Assembly: GCF_014931565.1 (NCBI RefSeq)
Contig: NZ_CP063353.1
Span: 1,116,001 to 1,180,000, forward strand
Length of the DNA: 64,000 bases
Direction: 5' to 3'
From: Clostridium sp. 'deep sea'
GTDB taxonomy: Bacteria > Bacillota > UBA994 > PWPR01
Shown: one piece after another, positions 53,238 to 62,193 of the stretch
Layout: each line of letters starts with the position of its first letter
Position numbering within the stretch: position 1 is the first letter of the stretch
The notes under the pieces: model-generated
Databases searched by the model: none
What the model was told of the DNA's origin: nothing
The model's input: only the letters and a program-made list of their open reading frames with translations
Program-made: the position numbers and the translations under genes

Positions 53238-54560
53238 TTACTTTAAAACCAACTTAATAATCCTGCTTGGTCTTCCTGATTTGGAGACCACTCTTTTTCC
53301 TATTATTTTTGCGTAATTTTTTTCTTCTAATTTATTTATTATTCTATTTACTGATCGAATCGATAGGTTTAAATAATCGGCCAATTCACTCGATGTAAAG
53401 TAATCTTTTTTTTGCTGCTCTATTATACAGCATAAACTAAAAATTCTATTGATACTTAAGCCAGTTAAGTCAGCTATTTTACTATACTTACTGTCTATTA
53501 ATTGATGCTGCTTGTTTGTATTTTTTTCATAATATATAGGCCCTATGTACTTACCATTTTCAACTACATAAGCTTTATTGCCTCCAGTTTTAAACGCTCT
53601 AATCATACCCAAATTAGCATTATACTTAGCCTCTCGAGCTGTTACTCCATAACCTATGCCTAAACTAATAGTATAGTTAGTATTTTTTCCTACATCTTTT
53701 AATAAATCAATATTTTTAAGTTCATTAGTTTCATTTTCTAATATATTCTTGGTACTAAATAATAAATAACCCTTAAACCCTAACTCTACAACAGCAGCTT
53801 GAATTTTTTGAGCAAATTTATAAATTTCTGCTGTTACCTTCATTTTATTTAACATAACCTGATACTCATTTTCATTAATTATTGAAAACTCATTTTCATT
53901 ATCTATTTCAACAGACAGTGCAACAATATGACGTTCTTGGCTTATTTTTGTTTTATGTTTATAGATTATGGTTTGTACAGTTTCCTTTATTAAACTATCT
54001 GTAGCTTCTATTAAAATACATGGTATTTTTTTATCTACTAAGAATTCATAAATACTCGTTATAGCTGTCATACAAAATGTAACATTGTTAAGAACATAGT
54101 TTTCTACATGAAAAGACTTTAATCTATTGAGTAAATCTGAGTCAATTTCTATACTCTCTAGACTATAAACATGGCTCAAATTATTTAGAATGCCAATGTC
54201 GTGGTAAACAGAATTTACTAACTTAGTATCATAGGAATCTATGCTAACATTTAAAATATCGTAACCGTAAACATAGCTAGCTTTTAACAATGCTCTGGTT
54301 AACTGACTATGCTTTCTTTCAATATAACTCCAAGGAATTTTAGATATCATAGCTTTATTCATGTATTCGTAAGGTATATTACCGGTAAACATAATGCCAT
54401 CTAAATTACGCTCTAACGATTTTAAATAAGCTACTAGCGAAGGTATTTGATCTACGTCTACAAAATCTATATCTATGGTATCTATATTACTAAAGAATTT
54501 ATCAATAACGTTTTTTATTTTTTGAATGCTTTTATTATGACCAACTAAACCAAGTTTCAT
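53238..54560 (-). CDS. Regulator with winged-helix C-terminus and degenerate cyclase-like domain, divergent from tnaA
   Basis: 440 residues. The N-terminal part (MKLGLVGHNKSIQKI, about 1-180) is an unassigned sensor. The middle HIVALSVEIDNENEF to TISLGIGYGVTAREAKYNANLGMIRAFKTGGNKAYVV resembles a degenerate GGDEF/cyclase-type domain without its signature. The C-terminal 60 residues form a winged helix, with FTSSELADYLNLSIRSVNRIINKLEEKNY. It is divergent from tnaA with 130 bp between and direct repeats in it; control of tryptophan breakdown is inferred. ATG 54560, with GAGGTG upstream; frame opens at GTG 54569. Confidence 0.78.
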   Translation of the reverse strand: MKLGLVGHNKSIQKIKNVIDKFFSNIDTIDIDFVDVDQIPSLVAYLKSLERNLDGIMFTGNIPYEYMNKAMISKIPWSYIERKHSQLTRALLKASYVYGYDILNVSIDSYDTKLVNSVYHDIGILNNLSHVYSLESIEIDSDLLNRLKSFHVENYVLNNVTFCMTAITSIYEFLVDKKIPCILIEATDSLIKETVQTIIYKHKTKISQERHIVALSVEIDNENEFSIINENEYQVMLNKMKVTAEIYKFAQKIQAAVVELGFKGYLLFSTKNILENETNELKNIDLLKDVGKNTNYTISLGIGYGVTAREAKYNANLGMIRAFKTGGNKAYVVENGKYIGPIYYEKNTNKQHQLIDSKYSKIADLTGLSINRIFSLCCIIEQQKKDYFTSSELADYLNLSIRSVNRIINKLEEKNYAKIIGKRVVSKSGRPSRIIKLVLK

Positions 54561-54608
54561 ATACTTCACCTCATGTATTTAGGTATCTATATATTAGTAT
54601 AACCTTAA

Positions 54609-54649
54609 TTAAAGACAAATTAAAGACAATATACAGACAAATGTCTTAA
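54609..54649. promoter_or_regulatory. Phased TTAAAGACA repeats between regulator and tnaA
   Basis: TTAAAGACA begins at 54609 and 54620, ATACAGACA at 54631, and the inverse TGTCTTAA at 54642. All are 11 bp apart, the pitch of DNA. Likely binding sites of the divergent regulator. Confidence 0.6.
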
Positions 54650-54690
54650 TGCTAGTATTAAATTACTAAGTTAAATATTAGGAGGTAATT

Positions 54691-56070
54691 ATGAAAAAAT
54701 ACGTTGCTGAACCTTTTAAAATTAAAATGGTTGAACCTATTAAAATGACTACCCGTGAAGAACGTGAAGAAATACTTAAACAAGCAAACTATAACTTATT
54801 TGCAATTAAATCTGATGATATTTATATAGATTTAATGACAGATAGTGGAACAGGTGCTATGAGTGACTCTCAGTGGGCTGGAATAATGCGTGGTGATGAA
54901 TCATATGCTGGAGCCCGTGGCTACTTTAGAGTAGAAAAAACTGTACAAGAAATTTTTGGTTACCAGTATGTGCAACCTGTACATCAAGGTAGAGCCGCTG
55001 AGAAAGTATTATTACCTCTTTTGATAAAAAAAGGTCAATATGTTTTATCTAATATGCACTTTGATACAACTAGAGCTCACGTTGAGTTAGCTGGTGGTAG
55101 GGCTGTTGATTTGGTGGTTAAAGAAGCCAAGGATACTATTAATTATGCTCCATTTAAAGGAAATATGGATGTAGAAAAAATGGAACAGTTTATTATTGAA
55201 CATAAAAAAGAGAACATTGCATGCATTATTATGACTATCACCAATAATAGTGCTGGAGGTCAGCCTGTATCTGTTGCTAATATGCGTGAAGTAAGAGAAG
55301 TTGCCAACAAATATGGTTTAAAAGTTGTTGTAGACTCAGCTCGTTACGCTGAAAACGCTTACTTTATAAAAGAGCGTGAAGAAGGCTATGCAGATAAAGA
55401 GATTATTGATATTGTACGTGAAGTATATAGCTATGCAGATGCTTTAACAATGAGTGCCAAAAAAGATGCTATTGTTAACATGGGTGGTTTAATTGCAGTT
55501 AAAGATGATGAAGAATTATTTAATGCAGTAAAAGGTTTAACTATACCATACGAGGGATTTGTAACCTATGGTGGTTTAGCAGGTAGAGATTTAGAAGCCC
55601 TAGCTATTGGTTTAAAAGAAGGTATTGAGTATGACTTCTTAAAATACCGTATTGGTCAAGTTGAATACTTAGGCGCATGTTTACAAGAATATAAGGTACC
55701 ATTTCAATACCCAGTTGGTGGTCATGCCGTATTTTTAGATGCTAAAGAATTGTTACCTCATATTCCATATTACCAATTTCCAGGTCATGCTTTAGCTTGT
55801 GAGTTATACCTTGAAGCAGGTATTCGCTCTTGCGACATTGGTTCGTATTTATTAGGTGTTGATCCAGATACAGGTGAACAATTACAATCAGAAATGGAAT
55901 TTACTCGCTTGGCTATTCCTCGCAGAGTATATACACAAGCTCACTTTGATGTAGTTGCTGAGGCATTAAAGTCAATTAAAAAAAGAGCTAATAAAGTAAA
56001 AGGTTATGAAATAGTGTGGCAACCAAAAATACTACGCCACTTTACTTCTAAACTTAAACCAGTTGAATAA
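54691..56070 (+). CDS. tnaA: Tryptophanase (tryptophan indole-lyase)
   Basis: 459 residues, PLP enzyme that splits tryptophan to indole, pyruvate and ammonia. The PLP lysine is in [15 protein letters not shown] separated it from tyrosine phenol-lyase by three sites: FDTT where the tyrosine enzyme has Thr in [13 protein letters not shown] where that enzyme has Arg-Gly (the phenol-binding arginine), and RHFTSKL with His where that enzyme has Phe. The best match is tryptophanase. There is no Trp-codon leader peptide in the 120 bp upstream, so no TnaC-type control. TTAGGAGG before ATG. Confidence 0.93.
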   Translation: MKKYVAEPFKIKMVEPIKMTTREEREEILKQANYNLFAIKSDDIYIDLMTDSGTGAMSDSQWAGIMRGDESYAGARGYFRVEKTVQEIFGYQYVQPVHQGRAAEKVLLPLLIKKGQYVLSNMHFDTTRAHVELAGGRAVDLVVKEAKDTINYAPFKGNMDVEKMEQFIIEHKKENIACIIMTITNNSAGGQPVSVANMREVREVANKYGLKVVVDSARYAENAYFIKEREEGYADKEIIDIVREVYSYADALTMSAKKDAIVNMGGLIAVKDDEELFNAVKGLTIPYEGFVTYGGLAGRDLEALAIGLKEGIEYDFLKYRIGQVEYLGACLQEYKVPFQYPVGGHAVFLDAKELLPHIPYYQFPGHALACELYLEAGIRSCDIGSYLLGVDPDTGEQLQSEMEFTRLAIPRRVYTQAHFDVVAEALKSIKKRANKVKGYEIVWQPKILRHFTSKLKPVE

Positions 56071-56071
56071 T

Positions 56072-56112
56072 ACCAAAACACCCCTTTTGCTAAATAGGGG
56101 TGTTTTTTATTT
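56072..56112 (+). terminator. Terminator of tnaA
   Basis: AAAACACCCC pairs with GGGGTGTTTT over TTTTGCTAAATA, followed by T. Confidence 0.9.
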
Positions 56113-56333
56113 GGTGTATATTTTTTTACTAGTTTTAGTAAGTATAATTAAACTAAAATAACTTAACATAATTATTATCTCACCAAAATATGCTTTACAT
56201 ATTCATAATTTACTCTATTTTGTCATAAATTTACTGTAGTTTTTGTTATTATTATTGTAGATAAAAATAATTTTTAATTACTCTCTACTAATATTTTAAA
56301 AATAAAGATTGACTAATACCACAACTCTACTTC

Positions 56334-56552
56334 TTAAATATGTTTACGTGGTAAATCGGTAACTACTTTATACTTTTTACCTCTATTATTCATGTTTTCT
56401 ATTTTACTTAAACTTGAGAAATCATATTTACCAAAAATATACGTAATATTATCATTTATTACATGTTGGCTTATACATACCCACTCTCCAGAACTTAAAA
56501 GCTTATTAGCTTCTTCAACTGACTTAGCCTCTTTTAACTCTTTTAACAACAT
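56334..56552 (-). CDS. Small hypothetical protein
   Basis: 72 residues. A leading helix LLKELKEAKSVEEANKLLSSGEWVCISQHV then ITYIFGKYDFSSL and a basic end (RGKKYKVVTDLPRKHI). Well-placed GAGGTGG immediately before ATG 56552 and coding-like composition support a real gene. The EANKLLSSGEW phrase recalls short proteins of mobile elements, but I recognise no family. Between two long AT-rich gaps. Confidence 0.6.
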   Translation of the reverse strand: MLLKELKEAKSVEEANKLLSSGEWVCISQHVINDNITYIFGKYDFSSLSKIENMNNRGKKYKVVTDLPRKHI

Positions 56553-56842
56553 GCCACCTCAACTCTGAATATTGCAAATAATAAACAGCTATCTATTACT
56601 TGTTTTCTTATAATAGCTATCATTTAGTTAAAAATAATAGCTTGTTTATTCTTAAAAATAAAACCAAATTAAACACTAAATTATATACATTTCTGAAATT
56701 AATTGTATAGCACCTTTATGGTGCTGTCAATACTATACGACATAGGTAATTTAACGAATATTTATTAATCGCCCCGTTTCGGTGCTTAATGTTGATTGAG
56801 ATACTAGGGTACAGTACAATTTTTTAAATGAGGTGTTTTTGA
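56553..56842. other. Intergenic region upstream of XRE regulator
   Basis: 290 bp. AGCACC/GGTGCT hairpin at 56709-56725, a second small GC hairpin near 56773-56788 (GCCCCG/CGGTGC), and GTACAGTAC (56810-56818), a near palindrome which could be the regulator's own operator. No riboswitch match. Confidence 0.4.
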
Positions 56843-57223
56843 TTGAAGAGACTAAGAGAATTAAGAATGAGTATAAAATTAAGCCAAAAAGAAGTTGCTA
56901 ATATATTGGGTATATCTAGGCAAGCTTACAATAGATATGAGTTAGGTAAAAGAAACCCGGATAACACCATGTTAATAAAATTAGCAACTTTTTATGATGT
57001 TTCTATAGATTATTTACTTGAAAAAACTGCATTAAAAAAAACTGCTAGTCAAAGCATTAATGAACTAACAAACCATTACAAGGATAAAAAATGTTGTTAT
57101 GATATTGATACTGATAAAGTTTCTGCTAACTATTTAAAATTAGCTTATGAACTGCAAGAAATGAATATAGATCCTGATGATATAAGAACTATAGCTGGCA
57201 TAATAAAAAAGAATCATAGATAA
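56843..57223 (+). CDS. XRE (Cro/CI) family regulator
   Basis: 126 residues. LRELRMSIKLSQKEVANILGISRQAYNRYELGKRNPDNTMLIKLATFYDVSIDYLLE is a complete XRE helix-turn-helix (residues 3-58). The C-terminal half is helical and ends in DPDDIRTIAGIIKKN, common in Firmicutes regulators of this type. TTG start with GAGGTG seven bases upstream. No target gene is adjacent on the same strand. Confidence 0.92.
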   Translation: MKRLRELRMSIKLSQKEVANILGISRQAYNRYELGKRNPDNTMLIKLATFYDVSIDYLLEKTALKKTASQSINELTNHYKDKKCCYDIDTDKVSANYLKLAYELQEMNIDPDDIRTIAGIIKKNHR

Positions 57224-57242
57224 AAATACATATTTACATAGC

Positions 57243-57272
57243 AAATAGGGGTCGTATTGCGAGCCCTTTTTA
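57243..57272 (+). terminator. Terminator of XRE gene
   Basis: AGGGGTCG pairs with CGAGCCCT (one mismatch), followed by TTTTTAG. Confidence 0.6.
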
Positions 57273-57728
57273 GTCTACATGTTTTTTTTGATAATCATGT
57301 AATTTTGTATAAAGTTTAACAACTCTATATGTAGATGTTATAACATATGCAATACAAGTTACAAACATTGCAACAATAACATTACTGGTATTATAATCTT
57401 TAAAAATAAAACAACTAATAACTATTGCTGAAAATGCTATAGCTATTGGTATAGCAAAGTAGTTTTTTATTTTTATGTCAACCATTTTAATATCAAAATG
57501 AGGTGCAATATAATTAAAATCTATGTTTGTGTAAAGCAATACATAAATTATTGTTATTACTCCCATAGCAACAATATTAAGCATTAAGAAGGAAATAGCA
57601 ATCAGCTTTAATGCGGTATCATATTGCCACAAATCTCCTGTCACCAATACACTAAAAACAGCGGTTACAACAGTTATGATAACAACAACTTTGTCCTCTG
57701 GCATCTTAAAATATTTTAAATTATTCAT
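57270..57728 (-). CDS. Hypothetical membrane protein
   Basis: 152 residues from ATG 57728 (GGAGGG close upstream; frame opens at 57770). Four predicted helices, in two pairs: about residues 15-35, 40-64, 92-113 and 118-137, with a soluble loop IDFNYIAPHFDIKMVDIKIKN between pairs. This recalls small membrane proteins of unknown function called Pycsar-type effectors in defence systems, but no cyclase partner is near; I give no function. Confidence 0.65.
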   Translation of the reverse strand: MNNLKYFKMPEDKVVVIITVVTAVFSVLVTGDLWQYDTALKLIAISFLMLNIVAMGVITIIYVLLYTNIDFNYIAPHFDIKMVDIKIKNYFAIPIAIAFSAIVISCFIFKDYNTSNVIVAMFVTCIAYVITSTYRVVKLYTKLHDYQKKHVD

Positions 57729-58018
57729 ATAACCCTCCATTTTAGCTTTGAACACTATTCTATTTATCAAAAACTACCTATTCTATAATCATAATTACTC
57801 TGTTTATAAAGAATAGAAACTTTAGAAGTTATACTAACATTTACATTATAATCTTTTTAAATACTCTTCAAAGCAATTAAGTATCATTTTATATAATTTT
57901 ATAACATATGTAAACATAAATTGTAAATATTTATATTTTTAGCATAATAACTTTATTCATTTTAGATAAAAGTTTAGATTATACCTATGTATAAAAAAGC
58001 TTAATGCTATTGTTATAA
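57729..58018. other. AT-rich intergenic region
   Basis: 290 bp divergent region. Apart from the udg4 promoter at its right end I see nothing specific. Confidence 0.3.
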
Positions 58019-58048
58019 TTGTAATAAAATTTTAATTGGGTGTATAAT
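58019..58048 (+). promoter_or_regulatory. Promoter of the uracil-DNA glycosylase gene
   Basis: TTGTAA (58019-58024), 18 bp, TATAAT (58043-58048), 32 bases from the ATG. Confidence 0.65.
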
Positions 58049-58080
58049 ATAAGCAGATAATTAATTAAGGAGAAACAATT

Positions 58081-58632
58081 ATGTTGCAATGGAATGAACT
58101 AAAACAGGTTTGTAGTTCTTGTACAAAATGTAAACTAGCAAATAGCAGAAAAAATCTAGTTTTTGGAGAAGGCAATGAAAATGCCAAGCTAATGTTTATT
58201 GGAGAAGCACCAGGAGAACAAGAAGATTTACAGGGCATACCTTTTGTAGGAAGATCAGGCCAACTATTAGATAAAATACTAAAGGCAGTAGATTTAAGCC
58301 GACAAGATGTATATATTGCTAACATATTAAAATGCCGACCTCCTAATAATAGAGATCCCTTAAAAGAGGAAAAAAATATGTGCATTAACTACTTACGTAA
58401 TCAGGTTTATTTAATAAAGCCTAAAATTATTGTATGTTTAGGTAGAGTTGCAGCACAAACAATAATTAACCCAAGCTTTAAAATAACTCAACAACATGGC
58501 AAATGGGTAGAACGTAAGGGATACTACTTAACAGCCGTTTACCACCCGTCTGCATTGCTAAGAGACCCTCATAAAAAAAGACCTACTTGGGAAGATTTTA
58601 AAGAGATTAAAAAAAAGTATGATAGCCTTTAA
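58081..58632 (+). CDS. Uracil-DNA glycosylase, family 4
   Basis: 183 residues. Removes uracil from DNA; family 4 holds a 4Fe-4S cluster. Motif 1 GEAPGEQED and motif 2 HPSALLRDP are clear. Cluster cysteines: CSSCTKCK near the start (CxxC), then C in NILKCRPP, and C in IIVCLGR. Length normal. Ribosome binding site AAGGAG before ATG. Plain single gene; modular hairpins begin at its stop codon. Confidence 0.95.
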   Translation: MLQWNELKQVCSSCTKCKLANSRKNLVFGEGNENAKLMFIGEAPGEQEDLQGIPFVGRSGQLLDKILKAVDLSRQDVYIANILKCRPPNNRDPLKEEKNMCINYLRNQVYLIKPKIIVCLGRVAAQTIINPSFKITQQHGKWVERKGYYLTAVYHPSALLRDPHKKRPTWEDFKEIKKKYDSL

Positions 58633-58815
58633 GCTCAGAGCATTTAGCTCTCAGCGTGGTGAGTTGTAAAAATTTTTATTAATATTTTACAACGTGGTGA
58701 GCTCGTTACACTCGCGTGGTGGGTATGCCTCTTTATTTGAGATACTTTTTTGATTATTTTTCATATAACTCCATAAATAAACTTAGGCATACGGTGTGTG
58801 CTAGCGCGGGTTTTA
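58631..58815 (+). repeat. Modular variable-hairpin repeat, locus 4
   Basis: AGAGC/GCTCT hairpin; linker GTGGTGA, GTTGTAAAA/TTTTACAAC (perfect 9-bp stem); GTGGTGA, GAG..CTC; GTGGTGG, GTATGCCT ... AGGCATAC with a 75-base interior; end GGTGTGT, then GCTAGCGCGG. The GTATGCC stem equals that of locus 2, where its loop is only 4 bases, so a 75-bp insertion in the loop is likely. Confidence 0.7.
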
Positions 58816-58909
58816 TTAAACGCTATTCTTAAAATTAGTATCAGTGTGCTGACGTGGGGCTTAACATATGTAGTGGCTCACCTTGTCTGTTATAAAATAA
58901 GTATTAAGA

Positions 58910-58946
58910 AAGTCGGAGTTCTGATTTTTCAGTCTCCGACTATCTT
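58910..58946 (-). terminator. Terminator of the APC permease gene
   Basis: AGTCGGAG pairs with CTCCGACT across 13 bases; on the minus strand it is followed by TTTCTT. It abuts the stop codon. Confidence 0.7.
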
Positions 58947-60272
58947 TTAATTAACAGCTTGCTTTTTATAAAACAATAAGCCAGATAAAAATACTATAAG
59001 GGATATGCCTACATCTATCAGTACTGAGGGTTTAGATAAACCGCCATATACTACAATTGCTGCTCCAATTAAAGCAAAGATAGGAATAATGAAACGCTTA
59101 ATAAAAGATAAGTCTTTCATTTTTGCCATATAAGCGATATAAATAAAAATGTATAAACCGTAAATTGTAGCAATTGGCAACTCCGAAATATCTACAAACA
59201 CAGCTTTAGGAAATAGCTTAGCAAAATTAAAATACCAAACCAATAAGTAAAAAGCTACTAATACTATATTAGCTATAGATGAATAGGTTGGTACATTGGT
59301 TTTTTTAGCAATTTTAGAGAACAGTTCAGGTTTAATGCCTTGTCCTCTAATAGATAACGAGTAAAAAGAACGAGAACCACCTAAAACTAAACCATTAAGA
59401 GTACCTAAACAAGAAACAACAATAAATGCTGTTAAGAGTGTAGCTCCAAAACTGCCAAATACAACATTTGCTGCTGCATTAATTGCAGTATCACCTTCGC
59501 TTAAAATAGTATCAGCAGGTATTACCCCTACTATTCCTAAAAAGTAAGATACATAAATAACTACAATTGCTATTGTGCCAAAAGTTAAAGCCTTAGGTAA
59601 AGTACGTTTAGAGTCTTTAATTTCTTGGTTGATAGTTGTAGCAATAATCCAGCCTTCATAAGCAAATGCAGTTGCCAATACTGCAGCCGCAAAACCATTA
59701 CCACCAGCTAAAGCTTTAGTAGTACTTGCAAAGTTATTTAACATAACTCCATTCTTTAAGCCCATAATTATACCTACTACAGCTATTAAAATTAAAGGTA
59801 TAATTTTAACAGTAGTAGCCCCTATTTGAAACTTGCCAGATAGTATTGGTGACAAATAATTTAGTAAAAATGCTGCCATCATATAAATAGCAGCTAAAAT
59901 CCATACAAAATTACCTTTTTTTCCAACCAACACAGCTGTATAATTAGCTGAAACCCAGGCTAACACAGCAGCTAAAGCAGGGTAGTAAAGAATAGAATTA
60001 AACCAGCCTACTAAGTAAGCAAATTTTTTAGAAACCATACTTTCAGCATAATCAACAATACCATTAGATTTCTCAAATCTATTAGAACATTCCGCAAATA
60101 CTAGAGCACCAAAAATCATTGATACTGCACCAACTAACCACGCTAATAATGCTACCTTAACACTACCACCAGCTGCAATTAAAACATTATCGGCTTTAAA
60201 GAAAACTCCAGAACCAATTACAATACCAACAACCATTGCTATAGCTGTCCATATCCCATACTTCTTATTCAT
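58947..60272 (-). CDS. APC family amino-acid permease
   Basis: 441 residues and about twelve helices. GIWTAIAMVVGIVIGSGVFFKADNVL is the APC signature at the N-terminus; FGALVFAECSNRFEKSNGIVDYAESMV follows, and LATAFAYEGWIIATTINQEIKDSKRTLPKAL is the middle APC motif. It resembles the SteT/LAT branch, as does the frameshifted permease at 44.5 kb; specific substrate unknown. Start ATG 60272 with GGAG eight bases upstream; frame opens at 60281. No regulatory RNA seen upstream. Confidence 0.93.
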   Translation of the reverse strand: MNKKYGIWTAIAMVVGIVIGSGVFFKADNVLIAAGGSVKVALLAWLVGAVSMIFGALVFAECSNRFEKSNGIVDYAESMVSKKFAYLVGWFNSILYYPALAAVLAWVSANYTAVLVGKKGNFVWILAAIYMMAAFLLNYLSPILSGKFQIGATTVKIIPLILIAVVGIIMGLKNGVMLNNFASTTKALAGGNGFAAAVLATAFAYEGWIIATTINQEIKDSKRTLPKALTFGTIAIVVIYVSYFLGIVGVIPADTILSEGDTAINAAANVVFGSFGATLLTAFIVVSCLGTLNGLVLGGSRSFYSLSIRGQGIKPELFSKIAKKTNVPTYSSIANIVLVAFYLLVWYFNFAKLFPKAVFVDISELPIATIYGLYIFIYIAYMAKMKDLSFIKRFIIPIFALIGAAIVVYGGLSKPSVLIDVGISLIVFLSGLLFYKKQAVN

Positions 60273-60479
60273 GTCTCTCACTCCACCTATATTTCAATGC
60301 ATAAATATTAATAATTCTGTATATTATATCATCGATGTTTCGAATTGCAACCTTTTTTATTAAATTTCTTTAACAGATTAAAGAATTATTTTTAGTTATT
60401 TATGATATATTTATAAGAAATGACCTAAATATTATGATATTATTAAATATAATTACATTAATCAATTTAGGAGCTAATA

Positions 60480-61049
60480 ATGACAAATCAACTATTTAAC
60501 GAAATTAATTTTAAAGAGTACTTGGTAAGGAGAAAACAAGATATTCTCAACTCTATAAAAGCTATGAGAATCTCAAATTTTAATGATTATTACAGCCTTG
60601 CTGCAGAGTTTGTTCACTCAAAAAAAATAGCTCCCTTGCTATTGCAAGAGAGCCACATAAAACTTATATCTAAAGCAGATGACTTTAAGGGCACAAGCCC
60701 CTATATACCAGTTAGGCTTAAAATTCCCTATGTGGGTGATTCATTACTATTCACTTGTATTACTGAGGAGACACCAACCAACAATGCTCCAGCAGCTCAA
60801 ATTGCGGATAACCACATAATTATTACCTTAAGCTTAAATATATCACTAGACAAAGAAAAATACCGAAAAGGCTTACAAACGATAATTAAGCAAATTAATA
60901 GTTATATTTATGAAGTAAATAAACAGGTACACATCTTTAATAAATGGTTAGATACAGAGGTACCATTATTAATTAAGGAAAGATACGAGTATGTTGTAAC
61001 TGTGCAAAAGGCCTTAGATAGCTTGGGATTAGGTTATGATGTACAGTAA
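60480..61049 (+). CDS. Hypothetical protein
   Basis: 189 residues, soluble. A leading helical domain (residues 1-60), a beta-rich central part GTSPYIPVRLKIPYVGDSLLFTCITEE with IIITLSLNISL, then a long helical end with KYRKGLQTIIKQINSYIYEVNKQVHIFNKWL. No family recognised; the arrangement of a central beta sheet flanked by helices is seen in several small mobile-element proteins. Ribosome binding site TAGGAG before ATG 60480. Single gene with its own terminator, facing the three-gene cluster at 61144-62394. Confidence 0.6.
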   Translation: MTNQLFNEINFKEYLVRRKQDILNSIKAMRISNFNDYYSLAAEFVHSKKIAPLLLQESHIKLISKADDFKGTSPYIPVRLKIPYVGDSLLFTCITEETPTNNAPAAQIADNHIIITLSLNISLDKEKYRKGLQTIIKQINSYIYEVNKQVHIFNKWLDTEVPLLIKERYEYVVTVQKALDSLGLGYDVQ

Positions 61050-61068
61050 GTATAGTAATAATAAGACC

Positions 61069-61112
61069 AAAAAAACACAAGGAGTTTATATTACTTCTTT
61101 GTGTTTTTGTTT
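61069..61112 (+). terminator. Terminator, convergent genes
   Basis: AAAAACACAA pairs with TTGTGTTTTT over an inner loop, followed by T. Closes the hypothetical gene. Confidence 0.8.
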
Positions 61113-61143
61113 TATTATAATCTATAACAATAATTTGCTTTAA

Positions 61144-61893
61144 TCATAATACATCTTTACCGCTATTCTTTATACTTAACACACTAACAGATTTATTATA
61201 TAAATCTGTAGCTAGTTTTTTCTCAGCTAATCCTGAAAAGGCACCAATGATAAAGGCAAACTCATTGCTATTAGGCGAATTAGCACTAAAACTTCCTGAT
61301 GATATATTTATTACTCCATTCTTCATTAATAGCAATACAAATGTTGCGGTTATACTAGTGAATATTAAACGAATTAGGGGGCTCATTTTATCATTTTCTA
61401 AGCTAAATAAGTCTTCAAATTTTAATTCCATTTTTCTAATTGCAAAAGACATCCAAGTTCCAACCATTGCTCCAATCCAAACAAAACAGTATGCTAACAA
61501 ATTTTTATTGGTATTAGAAAAAATAAAAGCCAAAATTAAGAATACAATGGATAAAGCTAAGGCATTTAATCCTAACTTAATCATATAATTATTTTTTATG
61601 TTTCCTCCTTCTCTTTCTAAAATCTCTTTTTTTAATCCCTCTAAAGATATTACAGCTAGTTCAGGCTTAGCAAATTCACCAACAGCACCCGCTTGTGCTG
61701 TTCTTAGTAGTCTTTTAAAATACCTATTTTTATTGGCTTCATTTCTTTCATAAACTTTGTTTATAACTGAATTTATTAGCTGAACTTCTTTTATTAAATC
61801 TGAATAAACCTCTGGAATTTCTTTATTTTCATTTAAACTAAATATAATATCATACTTTTCATTAGGGTTTTCGTAAACCTTAAAATAGCTCAT
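61144..61893 (-). CDS. Four-helix membrane protein, third gene of a small cluster
   Basis: 249 residues. N-terminal 100 are soluble and helical (with LINSVINKVYERNEANKNRYFKRLLR), then helices at about 104-127, 132-152, 173-195 and 210-226; the last includes FAFIIGAFSGLAEKKLATDL. The pattern of a final helix with F-x-x-G-F-S-x-x-x-E/A is common in membrane proteins thought to act as effectors, but no family assignment is safe. It starts 9 bp after the preceding small gene. GGGTGA before ATG 61893. Confidence 0.6.
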   Translation of the reverse strand: MSYFKVYENPNEKYDIIFSLNENKEIPEVYSDLIKEVQLINSVINKVYERNEANKNRYFKRLLRTAQAGAVGEFAKPELAVISLEGLKKEILEREGGNIKNNYMIKLGLNALALSIVFLILAFIFSNTNKNLLAYCFVWIGAMVGTWMSFAIRKMELKFEDLFSLENDKMSPLIRLIFTSITATFVLLLMKNGVINISSGSFSANSPNSNEFAFIIGAFSGLAEKKLATDLYNKSVSVLSIKNSGKDVL

Positions 61894-61902
61894 AGGTTCA
61901 CC

Positions 61903-62115
61903 CTACTTCCCACAACAAGGACATCTCTTAATTGGTGCAGCAAGGGTTCTTTTTGCAACAACTTTTTGAGCATTAAGAGAACATAAATCTTCACTAGATA
62001 ATACTAAATTTTCTTCGATTAAACATAACTCTTTAAGCAATGCAATTTCTACCTTTAACGGATTAGCTTTATTAGAAATATCATTCTTTATTGACTTTAG
62101 TAAAGGTGTTAACAT
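61903..62115 (-). CDS. Small protein with C-terminal CPCC, second gene of a small cluster
   Basis: 70 residues. Helical, charged N-terminal part with two cysteines (CLIEE, EDLCSLNA) and the end IKRCPCCGK, half of a zinc-ribbon motif; the matching cysteines may be the earlier two. No transmembrane helix. GGAGG seven bases before ATG 62115. Ends 9 bp before the membrane-protein gene. Unknown function. Confidence 0.6.
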   Translation of the reverse strand: MLTPLLKSIKNDISNKANPLKVEIALLKELCLIEENLVLSSEDLCSLNAQKVVAKRTLAAPIKRCPCCGK

Positions 62116-62193
62116 ATTAATACCTCCATAAAATTTTAATTATTAATTTCTATATAAAAACTAAAATCCCTTTAATAACCAATTAATATCTAT

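Noticed and set aside
54570-54690. TnaC-type leader peptide
   Set aside because: No TGG codon and no small frame with ribosome binding site in the gap.
54691-56070. Tyrosine phenol-lyase instead of tryptophanase
   Set aside because: The arginine (residue 381 in the Citrobacter enzyme) and Phe before the end that mark the tyrosine enzyme are replaced by Ile and His, as in tryptophanase, and FDTT replaces FTTT.
56700-56840. Riboswitch before XRE gene
   Set aside because: Only short hairpins; no match to known aptamer cores.
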